A stretch of 64,000 nt of DNA from Mesorhabditis belari (taxonomy: Eukaryota > Nematoda > Chromadorea > Rhabditida > Rhabditidae). The notes under the pieces were generated by a model. That model searched no databases. It was not told the DNA's origin and was given only the letters and a program-made list of their open reading frames with translations. A program made the translations under genes and the position numbers. Below are positions 46,327-57,000 of the stretch, one piece after another; the first letter of the stretch is position 1; each line of letters begins with the position of its first letter. The DNA lies in NCBI GenBank assembly GCA_958450365.1, contig CAUEEP010000935.1, positions 1,438,001 through 1,502,000 on the forward strand, given 5' to 3'.

Positions 46327-46760
46327 GACAGCGAGAGGGGTCGAACCCGCGACCTCTGTCTTCCGTTCGTTTGAGAGACTCGCGCGTTAACCACTCGGCT
46401 AGGCTCTGGCACAACTATATAGGAACCATATTGGAACCTTATTCTTGGAAAGAACATATTGGAACCATATTGGAATCTTTCCAGGAACCCAAATTCCTGG
46501 AAGGAACAATATTGGAACAATATTGGAACCATATTGGAACCATATCGGAACCAGTGCAAGCGCACTTGTTTCTAGCCCACAAGATCCGGGTTCGACTTCC
46601 GCTCGAGTCAGTACTTTTCGTTTTTTAAAAATTTAAAAGCCTGTTGCATAACTATATGAAATCCTAAGTCAAACTAACTATAAGTTATTTGAAACGGCCT
46701 AGTGGGTGCGGAGAAGTGCACAAAGACAGACACAGCTCTTATGAGATTCGCTACGACGCG
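46327..46760. repeat. tRNA-like repeat with 11-bp array and GACAGACA tail (locus 3)
   Basis: Minus-strand tRNA-like 46327-46410 (A box TAGCCGAGTGG, B box GGTTCGACCCC), then CTGGCACAACTATA, an 11-bp array GGAACCATATT (46422-46553, partly degenerate), a plus-strand half module ending GGGTTCGACTTCC (46595), and a tail AAAGACAGACACAGCTCTTA (46724-46743). Same parts as locus 2 at 40084. Confidence 0.8.
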
Positions 46761-46975
46761 TATTTTGAGCGTACAGTCGCGTAGTCGTTATAGTTTTACT
46801 GATAATTTGGTGAAGATTCAAAGAACAATTTCTGTACTTGCGTAATTGTTCTAAAGATCATTCAAGGAGTCATTTTGTAGGCCGTGGGTGAAAAAATTCT
46901 CATCTATCATTGTTTCTCAAATTTGTGTGGGTAATTTCTTTCTTTTTCTTCGAATTTCTGAATGTCCCCTCCACT

Positions 46976-47286
46976 TTTCAGCGTCTTCCCTTCTCCTTTC
47001 TCACTTCCCTTCCTTCCTCCTCTTCCTCCCTCCTCTTCCTCCCTTCCTCTTCCTTGCTCCTCTTCCTCCCCTCCCTTCCTCCCTCCTCTTCCTCCCTTCC
47101 CCTTCTTCCCTCCCCATCCCCTTCCTCCCTCCTCTTCCTCCCTTCCCTTCCTCCCTTCCCCTTCCTCCCTTCCCCTTCCTCCCTCTCCTTCCTCCCTCCT
47201 CTTCCTCCCTTCCCTTCCTCCCTCCCCTTCCTCTCTCCTCTTCCTCCCTCCCCTTCCTCCCTTCCCTTCCTTCCTCTCCTCCACTT
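46976..47286. repeat. 310-bp polypyrimidine tract
   Basis: Plus strand is almost entirely C and T (units like CTTCCTCCC). Gives long spurious open frames in several frames. Confidence 0.97.
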
Positions 47287-47812
47287 TCCCACGCGGACTA
47301 TTTCTCTTTTCTTCTTCACCTCTTCTTCCATTTCCCTTTCCGATGCTTTGTTTTCTGTTCTGCTCACTGGAAAAATCCCCATTGAGACCGATATTTTAAT
47401 CATAAACGTAAATTTAAAATCTCTCCGTGTTTCCCCTTGTTTCTCATAGGCTTTCATTTTATATTGATGTGCACTCGCTTTCCGCGAATTTGATGCTTTC
47501 ATCGAATTTGGTGTTAGAACTACTAGGCTAGATATATGAATTTTGCTACTACTTTACGTTCTGCGTGACATTTTCAAAGTTAAAGATATAACAAGATTTT
47601 TTACAAATCAATAGCCATTCCTTTTGCATACTATAAAATTCATTGATTTTTTAACGACGCTGCAGACTAGAGCTTGTCAATTAATAGAGCTTAATACAAA
47701 AGCTTGTCAGTTAATAGTAGGAGTGCTCTAAACTCATGACCGACGAGCTCTATTCCTTAGTTGAAAGGTCAAGAGTTTAATCCCCAGCTAGATTATTCAT
47801 TCTTTTTCCATA
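47287..47812. other. Gene-poor stretch
   Basis: A weak tRNA-like stretch at 47723-47795 (B-box-like AGTTTAATCCC). Nothing else. Confidence 0.35.
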
Positions 47813-48323
47813 TACCGTAAATGCTGTATTAGAATGGCATGTGATTCTATTTTTCAACCCCTCAAAATCGGCTGATCCAAAAAGTAGGTAATGCTAATGG
47901 TAACTATATGAATCAAAAATTTAGAATTCGTTTAAAACTATTTTAAACGATGGTCCTTTGTCCAAAACTTACAAAAAAACACTTCAAAGTTTATATTTTC
48001 TTACCCGCGATTTCCTTTGAATCTCCAAAAAAAACAAAAAAAAATCCATGTGGGGGACCCTTATGATTTTTTTCAAAAAATTCTTTTTCCATTTTTTCAA
48101 AAACAGCGCTTTAAGTTTTACTGCCGATAAAATATTTGTAGGTTTTAGGCTTAGATCTACTTATCTTAGATCTACCATTACCTACTTTTTGGATTCAAAT
48201 CATGACTTTAGAACCCCCACAAGGGGGCATCTAAAGTCAAGATTTAGAGCGGCCAGGGAATGGCATTCTATTAGAGGATATCGTTCTATTAGAGGCTGTG
48301 ATTTTAATACAGCATTTACGGTA
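47813..48323. mobile_element. MITE M2, full copy
   Basis: Ends TACCGTAAATGCTGTATTAG at left and its reverse-complement form AATACAGCATTTACGGTA at right; inner inverted word AGTAGGTAATG / CATTACCTACT. About 510 bp, no gene. The ends resemble those of MITE M1. Confidence 0.85.
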
Positions 48324-48397
48324 TTCTATTCAATTTAGCTATTCAAAATATATATCTCTTTCAAATACAAATAATTACTTATTTTTTTTACTATAAT

Positions 48398-48790
48398 AAC
48401 CCTTATGATTTTTTCAAAAAATTCTTTTTCTATTTTTTCAAAAACAGCGTTTCAAATTTTACTGCCGATAAAATATTTATAGGTTTCAGGTCTGGCTATC
48501 CATAGAAATATTAGTAGGTTTCAGGTCTAGCTATCCATAGAAATATTAGTAGGTTTCAGGTTTAGCTATTCATAGAAATATTTGTAGGTTTCAGGTCTAG
48601 ATCTATCCATAGAAAAATTAGTAGGTTTCGGGTCTATCTATCCATAGAAATATTAGTAGGTTTCAGGTCTATCTATCCATAGAAATATTAGTAGGTTTCA
48701 GGTCTAGATCTATCCATAGAACCTCCACAAGGGGCTAAAATCTAAAGTCAAGATTTCGGCGGTGTCATTCTAATACAGCATTTACAGTAT
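48398..48790. mobile_element. MITE M2, right half with internal minisatellite
   Basis: 48398-48485 and 48719-48790 match the right half of the M2 copy at 47813-48323. Between them a 35-36-bp unit (TATTAGTAGGTTTCAGGTCT plus AGCTATCCATAGAAA) is repeated about seven times. Confidence 0.85.
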
Positions 48791-49606
48791 ATGAATTTTC
48801 CCCACATTTAGGCCTATTGTTTATTGTTTGGCCTATTGTTTGTATCACATGATTCGTGTGAATAAATGTATTTTGAAATAGCTAATTGGCTTTTCGTAAG
48901 GTTTTGTGATCATCTTCGGTTCAAATATTGAACTTTGGAGTCTTAGCTTTAAGACAACTTTTACTATTCTAAAGAAATCTTGCTCTCTTTCTAATCATTT
49001 CCCCATTATTGTTTCATGCGTTTCTTTTTTTTAATAAGATGAAAGCTTACTTACCTCATTAAAAATGAACAGGTGAATCGAGGCTACTTTTCACTTTGGC
49101 CTTTTCAGGTGATTCTTCCCTACTAATCTTAACTTTTCACATGTCCAAATCGTCATAATATTGCTAGAGTTATCATTTTTCTTTTCATTTTTCTTCTTTT
49201 CATCAAATTTCTCAATCGATTTTTTGATTTAAAGGCCTTTTTCCTTTTTTCCCTTTTTCCTGGCTCTTTTCTTTTCTAAAAATAACTTTTGTTTCACGGA
49301 AATCTTTCAAAATGAATTTTTATTTTTATCTGATCGTAAAAATATGATCGTAAAGAAGTTAATAGGTTTATCGGCGAGGGGAAAATTGAATTCTTTCTCT
49401 TTTCTTGCAAAATTTTCAGAAATTGAAGAGGTAAAGGGATTTTGTAAAGAGATTGTGACGGAGAAAACGATTCCGGAGAAATTCCCGCTATTATTTCAAT
49501 AGGTTTATTTGCTTGCTTAGTACATAAATGAAATCGATTGTAGTTTTGGGTAAACAATAAACGTATTTGATTCTCTTAATAGTTTGTTTAAAGTAAGAAA
49601 CAATCA
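48791..49606. other. Gene-poor stretch
   Basis: Nothing supported. Confidence 0.4.
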
Positions 49607-49639
49607 GCTAGATCTAGATCAGTAAGCTAGATCAGATTA

Positions 49640-49855
49640 AAAACAGACTAGGCCAGATCAAAGCTAGGACAGATCAAAGCTAGGCCAGATCAAAGCTAGG
49701 GCAGATCAAAGCTAGGCCAGATCAAAGCTAGGGCAGATCAAAGCTAGGCCAGATCAAAGCTAGGGCAGATCAAAGCTAGGCCAGATCAAAGCTAGGGCAG
49801 ATCAAAGCTAGTCCAGATCAAAGCTAGGCCAGATCAAAGCTAGGACAGATTAAAC
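49640..49855. repeat. 17-bp minisatellite with 34-bp higher order
   Basis: Unit CCAGATCAAAGCTAGG(G) with GGCCAG and GGGCAG forms alternating regularly, about 12 units. Confidence 0.97.
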
Positions 49856-50753
49856 AAAAGTTGATGAAAATATCGACTTTTACAAGATTTACAAGAAACC
49901 AAAGGCCTAACTTTGTTTAGACTATTATTGACGATCGATAACTAACTTAAAAACGACTCTTTTTGAGCTTGAATTAAATTTTTCGTGTTTCAATCCTCTC
50001 TCCGGAAACTTTCATTCACATTCTTCTTACTTTACTTACTTTTAGAATTGTCGTAGTAGTGAAATTAGTTTATTTATAGACTCATAGACATCACAAAACG
50101 TCAATCAAACTACAAATCAATAGAGAAAAGCTAGAGTTCTCAAAGAAATAGAAACAAAATTATCAAAAAAAAAAAGCTACAAACCGTTGAAATTATTGTG
50201 GGAAAGGGAGAGACGAAGTTGGAGCGTAAATTTTGCGGAAGAAAACTTCTAAAAAACTTCCGGGTGTTTTTCTTGATGTAAACATTTCAATAACCTTTGA
50301 AAGATCGAATTATTATTCATCAGACATGTTTATACAAACTAAATCAGGAAAAGAAAACTTATTCTGGAGGTAGGATTCAAAAAATCGCAAAGTCCAGAGA
50401 CACCTTTTCTCTCTTTACATAACTATTATATTTTTGCTATTTGATAATACTCAGCAATTATCCTAATAGATATGAATTCATAAGCTTCTATTTTTTTATG
50501 TAAACTTTTATCAATCTGTTAAATGTATCAGAACAGGGTTCATTTGACTCAAATTCCCTCCCACTTTGCCGAGTAAAATTTGCATTTAAAGTTCTCCACT
50601 TTGTTCAGTATAATTTCCGTTTAAAAGATGCAATTTTCATTTAGTTTTATGAGCTTATTGCAAAGAATAAATAGAAAATGAATATGAGTAATATGGTAAA
50701 TGAATATGAGTAATAAAAAAGTAATATGGTAATAATGGTATGCAAAATGAGTT
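49856..50753. other. Gene-poor stretch
   Basis: Nothing supported. Confidence 0.4.
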
Positions 50754-50907
50754 AAGATTGAAAGATAAGATTGAAAGATAAGATTGAAAGATATGATTGA
50801 AAGATAAGATTGAAAGATAAGATTCAAAGATAAGATTGAAAGATAAGATTTAAAGATAAGGTTCAAAGATAAGGTTCAAAGATAAGATTGAAAGATAAGA
50901 TTCAAAA
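50754..50907. repeat. 13-bp minisatellite, about 12 units
   Basis: Unit GATTGAAAGATAA with variants. Confidence 0.97.
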
Positions 50908-51242
50908 TAAGCGGCGTAAGAGTCACTAGTTTCCTATGTGACTCTTATAACGTCTATTTTTAAATACAATTTGATTTCAAGGATGAAGGATGAAGGATGA
51001 TTTCAAGGATCAATTGATACCAGCCACATCTAGCTATTATTTACTAGTAGAATGGAGAATTTCGGGTTGTTACTAGACCACTAAATTTACTCTCACGAGA
51101 TTTATAAGATGGATGAATCTATTTAGTCATCTGGCTACAAGGATCACTTCAAATGCTATTTTCGAGGCTACTAGATCTTTTCCACTACTAGATATTTCCA
51201 CGGATAGGTCATAGCATTTGCAAATCCAAAAAAGCAAAGGTA

Positions 51243-51480
51243 AAAGCGGGGGGCGGACTCGAACTAGAGAACCCGACCTAGCCTTTGCCTTGTATTCTGA
51301 CCCACTACCACTCGGCCATTACTGCTGCCCCGACGCTTGGGAAATCTGTTTATAAATACGGGGGATCATTTTTAAAATCCATACAAAACTTTACAGGCTT
51401 ATAACTTTTGACAGAGTGCTCCATAGCAAAAACGGAAAGCAGATTTGGAATCAGCGTTGAATTTTGCATAACCCGTGGCA
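51243..51480 (-). repeat. tRNA-like module plus foldback arm
   Basis: Minus-strand tRNA-like 51243-51330 (A box TGGCCGAGTGG, B-box-like AGTTCGAGTCC; spacing suggests a long variable arm). Then 51390-51470 resembles the arms of the foldback element at 10787-11375 (TTATAACTTTTGACAG, CATAGCAAAAACGG). Confidence 0.65.
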
Positions 51481-53281
51481 CATTTGTTGTATCATTTGTT
51501 GGCATCCAGCTGACATTGTTATCTTCCGCCGTTCCCGCTTTTTATTACCAAACAAATCTCGTTCTCGACTCAAGTATTCCCCAAGTTTCTTTCTTCCTCA
51601 AAGTTTCTTTCTTCCTCTTCTTCTTTCTTCCCATTTTTGTATTCAATCTATTTACGTCAATTCCCCAATGTTTCCAGCACCAAAATAGATCGAAAAAAAA
51701 TAGAGGAAATCGTCAAAATGGAGTGTGAGAGTATTGTTTTCTCAATTTTATATTCTTCTTTCATTCTTCTTTCATTCTTCTTTCATTCTTCTTTCATTCT
51801 TTTCTCATTTCTATCCATCTAATCCATCTCTAGTCTATCCAATAATTTATCTGCCATTGTTTTCTTTCAAACGTATTCTACCACTTCTTGCCCTTTTCTA
51901 CTTCACTTTTCATAAACCGTCATTTGTTTTTTCATCTTGTTTTGTTCATGCCCATTTCTTTGCAACAAATTTATCTGATCAATCTTTTTAGCAAAACGTT
52001 AATTTAGAGGTTTAGTTTTATTTGTTAAACGTGTAATTATGAAAGTAAGTCAAGGAATTGAACTTTGAGCACGTTTTATCCAACTGTTTGGTTTATTTGC
52101 TAAATGTGTAATTATGAGCCAAGTAAACCTGATGAGTAGTGTGTTCTCCTCAAATCTTTTTTTCTAAAAGGTGAGCTCGCAAAAAAGCTACATAAAATTT
52201 CGATAGAGATAGAAAAAGAACAAGCAAAACATTAGAAAAGACGTAAAAAAAGAGTAGCTTTAGAAAAAAGCGCTTTTTAGAAACAATGATTTGAACAATT
52301 TGATTTGAGTTATGATTTGATTTGAGTTGCAATTTGATTTCAATTACAATTTGATTTGTTAGGAGCACACTCTACTCATGAGTCTGAATGCTCCTAGGGT
52401 TCTAGAGTCTATAAGTCAAGCCCAGGTTTAGTTGTCGGCTTAGGAATCTTCTGTAAATCTGTAATCTTCTGCAGTAAAGCCAGACCAGGCCAAAGTTCGG
52501 CTTTGCTTATCTTGTCGAGTTTTTGTTAACATTTCTTGCAAACTTTCAAAATCAAAACTAAAGAAATCTTTGTTTTCCACTTTACTTCAATATAGATCTC
52601 ATTGTCAGTCTTGTCGCTGAATACTTTCGTTGTACTCTTGTGCAATAAGTGGCCAAGTCTTCTGGTGTTGTTTGAAGTCCTAGAAAACCTAGCTGACATA
52701 GTTAGCAAACTCTTTGCCAAGCAGCAAGTTTGGCAAGCAAGGCAAGCAGCTCTATGGCAAGAATTGTTCGTATCGAATCTTCTTTTCTTTTCACTATTTT
52801 CCTCACACTTCCTCGTTCGCCTAATGAAACAATTTGACTTTTTAGCGTTTCTCTTCGAAATTCGAGAACAACCCAAAGGCAATCAGTACATTTCTCTCCA
52901 CTAATCGGCAATTATTTCAACGTTTAAATGATATTCTAAATACATTTTTTTCTAGATAAACTTTTTCTGACTCTCTAATTCTTAGGGATTGTTTTTTGTG
53001 TGACCAAAAATTACCCACAAAATCATCAGTTTCGAGGGATTTTCTTGAAGGTTTTTGCTGGAACTTAAGAGTTGCAATTGGGAAAAAAAGAAAGGTGTCA
53101 TTATATATGATATAAAAAGAAGAAAAAAAAGAAAAAAAGAAAAAGATAAGATGTTATATATCAAAATTTCTCATTATCAATCAAAAATCAAAACTAAGTA
53201 TCGATTGTTTTTGCATTTTTTTCCCGCAAATCTTTTCTTTCTTTTCTTTGAGTGATTTTCGTGTAATTACCGTTAAAATCA
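51481..53281. other. Gene-poor stretch
   Basis: TTCTTTCATTC repeats at 51752-51805, CAATTTGATTT repeats at 52298-52358. Overlapping open frames on both strands at 52526-52904 have no family resemblance. No supported gene. Confidence 0.4.
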
Positions 53282-53520
53282 TACACTACTGGACAATGAA
53301 ATATCATATTTGAAAAAAAAGACTTTCGCCCTTTCGCGCGTCTGCAACTCCCTTGTCTTTACCGTATTTGTAAATATTAATATTACCATTGTGTAGCCCT
53401 TGAAAAGAGCTTTCAGAAAATGTATAACACTAATAGTTTAAACTCAAAGACAATGGAGTTACAGACGCGCGAAAGTGACGATCGTTTTTCAAATATCATA
53501 TTTCATTGCCCAGTACTGTA
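53282..53520. mobile_element. Tc1/mariner-type MITE
   Basis: Ends TACACTACTGGACAATGAAA and TACAGTACTGGGCAATGAAA (minus), inner inverted GAC(T)TT-CGCGCGTCTG words. 239 bp. Confidence 0.85.
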
Positions 53521-54003
53521 TACCCTTTGAAAAAAAGCTAAATTGAATGAAACAATGTCTGAATTTTCTTTAATATTACTTAATTTCTTTAGATATAACC
53601 GTATTACATTGAATTTTATCTAATTTTTTTTTGTCAATTTCGATTAGAACCAGAGAAAAAGAGACTTTGCATATAAGATTTTCTCAAAAAAACTTTACTC
53701 TACCGTTCAAACAGCAAAATCTTATCTGAATATCTTTTTTTTAACCTTATTATTATTTAGATTTTTAGATTACTATTATAAATTACTGTTTTATATCGAA
53801 TTTCTGAACATTAGCTATTTTTAGATTACTATTATAACTTTATAAATTACTTATAACTTTACAAATTACTTATAACTTTATAACTTACTTATAACTTTCA
53901 CTTACAGATTGTTCCTTCCATTTTCACCTTTTTATCAACTCCATCTACTCATCAAATATTGAATGTTTAACTGAAAAACGACTCAAAAATCCACTTCATA
54001 AAC
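53521..54003. other. Upstream region of G alpha gene
   Basis: AT-rich with ACTTATAACTTTA repeats (53831-53898). Presumed promoter; no motif that I can name. Confidence 0.4.
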
Positions 54004-57000
54004 ATGGGAATTTGCCATTCGGAAGAAGAAAAAGTCAACATTCAGAAAAGTAAAGACATCGATAAACAAATTAAACAAGGACAAATCGCGAATGAAAGGA
54101 CCGTCAAATTGCTGTTATTGGGTGAGTGGATGGAAGCTAATCGTAGATATGTGAAAATCGAAATCGAAAATTTCGAAAATTCAATTCTCATTTCTATTCC
54201 AAAGTTTAGGAGCCGGAGAATGTGGAAAGAGTACGGTGCTGAAACAGATGAGGTGAGCACGAGTTTGAGATTGAGCACGAGTTTGAGATTGGGCACGAGT
54301 TTGAGATTGAGCAATAGTACTCATTGCGTTCGCGCAAATGCCTCAAAAAAACATAATTTTATATTCTTCGAATATTTTGAATAGTCTCAAATAGAATAGT
54401 TATATTCGAACCAATACAAAATTTGATTTTTCTCGGAAATCCGGGTCTTTTGAAATGACTAGTTTCTCGGCTAGTTTTATTCAAGTTTCTCGGCTTCTCG
54501 GCTATTTAGAGGGATGTCGAATCCCCGCAGCCCGTCTGCAATGGCCAAGTGGTTAGAGCGCTCGCACCTGGTGAGAGAGATCAATGGTTCGAATCCGAGT
54601 TCGAACAGAACTTTTTTTTTCCCATTTTCAGCCTATTGGCTTTTCCCCAAAAGCCATTTTCAGCCTATTGGCTGAGTTTATTTTAACCATTTGTCCCAAG
54701 AAAAGTCCCAAGAATCGAATTAGCTTTGGGGTTTTGTATAGGATAGCTTTTCACAAAAAAAACCCGAATCTCCGAGAAGAACGGACTTCTATTTATCGAC
54801 ACTACTTTATTCAAAAGCCATAACCCAAAGATTATCCACTCGTCAACAAAGCTACCGTAAATACTGTAATATTCCCCCACCGCCCTCGTACAGTCGCGTA
54901 GTCGCAAAAGTTTTTTAGTATTTAATTTTTTTCAAAGCGCCCGTACTTTCAAAAAATGCGTCTTTGGTATCAAAAAATAGCTGAAATTCAGGGCTATTTT
55001 TTGATACCTAAACAAACATTGTAGCATAAACCAGTGTCGAGAAAAACAGGTTCAAAGCTAGACTACGCAACACTCTGCACCGTCATTATGGGAGTGGGGC
55101 ACTATTACAGTATTTACGGTAGATCAAGTAACACTAGAGTGATATCCAAAGGCATACTGATTAATTTTTTTAAATCTTTTTACCGCTTTCTTTCCAGAAT
55201 ACTCCACAATAATGGTTTCACCGAAGAGGAATTGGAACAACAGAAAATCGTCGTTTACAACAATACAGTGAACGCGATGGGATCACTGTTGAAAGCAATG
55301 CAAAACTATCAAAGACCATTCTCGAATAAAGAAAGAGAGGTAGAAAATGATTGATTTGGGAATATTTGGGGATTCTTCAGAAAGATGCTCGCGTTGTGCT
55401 CGAGGTGATTAAATCGGGACGAGAAAGTGAGCCATTCACGTCGGATGTGGCTGTTGCATTGAGGGTGAGAAATAGAGAGAGACATTTGACAAATAGAATC
55501 TATCTAAACATGCAATTTTTATTGTTATATAATATGCAAAAACTATGGTACTGATAGTGCATTTAAGAATGTCTGATTTAAGAGCAAAAACAAAACAAAA
55601 CAAACAAACAAATCTAATAACGACTACGCGACTGTACGCTCAAAATACCGTCGTCACGAATGTCGTCACGAATACCGTCGTCACGAAAGAACAAATTTCA
55701 GAACTTGTGGGGTGATGAAAATGTGAAGAACGCGTATGAAGAGAAACGACTTGAATATCATTTACATGAGAGCAGCAAATTGTGAGTTAACTGTTTATTA
55801 TGCAAGAAAACCTTTTATATATTGGGTTGATGGAAAAGTCCTTTGTTTTTAAAAAAAAGTTGTCCAGCTCGCACAAACAAAACAAAAAAAAACGGAGAAA
55901 AACGAAGGAAAATCGCGAAAAGCGGCGGAAAGGCTATTGATCTGAGGGTCGCTGGTTCGACTTCCATCGGTGACAATATTTTTCAAAAATTTTTGCTAAG
56001 ATTCTGAAAATGCGTGTCTAGGGGTTATTTTTGACGCCGATCACGAAACACATGTTTTTAGCCTAGGTTTCTGCACGGAAAACTAACGAAACGTGAAAAC
56101 AGCCATTTTTTGGCTCTGCCGCCCTTTACTAAAATAGCTGTAAAAACTTTTCGAAAAGAGATATCTCAAAACGGTTTTTACCAATCGATCCGTCTTGAAT
56201 TCAGCTTTAGGTTGAGCTATAAAACGTCAAAATTCGACAAATTTAAGGTACTCTCCCAAAAAATCGGAAAGGACTTTTCCATCAACCCAATATAATAATA
56301 ATAATAACAATAATAATAACCTTTTTTATATGATAATCGCTTATATCTTTAGTTTCTTCGATAGTATTGATCGGATATCGAATCCCTCATACAGACCGAC
56401 CGAACAAGATGTGCTCTTGACCCGGATAAAGACGACGGGAATTGTCGAAGTGGAATTCGTCATCAAGAAAGTTCACTTCAGGTACAAAACTCACAAAATG
56501 TCAAAAAGTAGAGTGTACTCCTGTTGACTAAAGTGCTTTCAAAACTATCGTAAGTTTCCCTCCACTTGAGCTAGCCTTTCAAGGTTCACAAAGAAATAAT
56601 AATAATAATAAACCACAAAAAGAAACATTCGATTACATTATCTACGATTGACAAGATTACGGCAGTCTGTAAAAGTAGACACGCTTTAGAAATTAATATT
56701 TATTTGATACTCGCCCCGCCGCCTTTGCCATTGACAATCCAACTTTCAGCTCAAATATCTTGGTGTTGGGGTATCCAATCTGAATACTTTTTATACCAAT
56801 CGATAGAGAAAGACTTGACACATCTAATGATACTAGGAATATATCAATTGAACAGCCCAACACCAAGAAATTTGAGTTCAAAGTTAGATTGCTGAAGGGA
56901 AAAGGCGCGGGGCGCTTATCAAATGTTCGATAACCAAAATAAGTACGTCAGTACGGCCCACCGGTGGGTAGTATTGTTGTGGATGTGTTAAGAGATTGGT

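Noticed and set aside
46888..47502. Five long overlapping open frames on both strands
   Set aside because: All are translations of the polypyrimidine tract, Pro/Ser/Leu-rich in one sense and Glu/Gly/Arg-rich in the other.
49640..49855. CRISPR-like array
   Set aside because: Contiguous tandem units without unique spacers, in a nematode genome.
51408..51728. 106-residue hydrophobic open frame
   Set aside because: Begins inside the foldback arm repeat and continues into TTCTT-rich DNA; composition explains it.
52526..52904. Overlapping 118- and 100-residue frames on opposite strands
   Set aside because: No family resemblance, no splice partners, and both strands equally open; likely chance.
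45072..54606. Functional tRNA genes at the A/B-box sequences
   Set aside because: None of the candidates (41988, 45072, 46072, 46327, 51243, 54536) forms a proper acceptor stem with matching T and anticodon stems.
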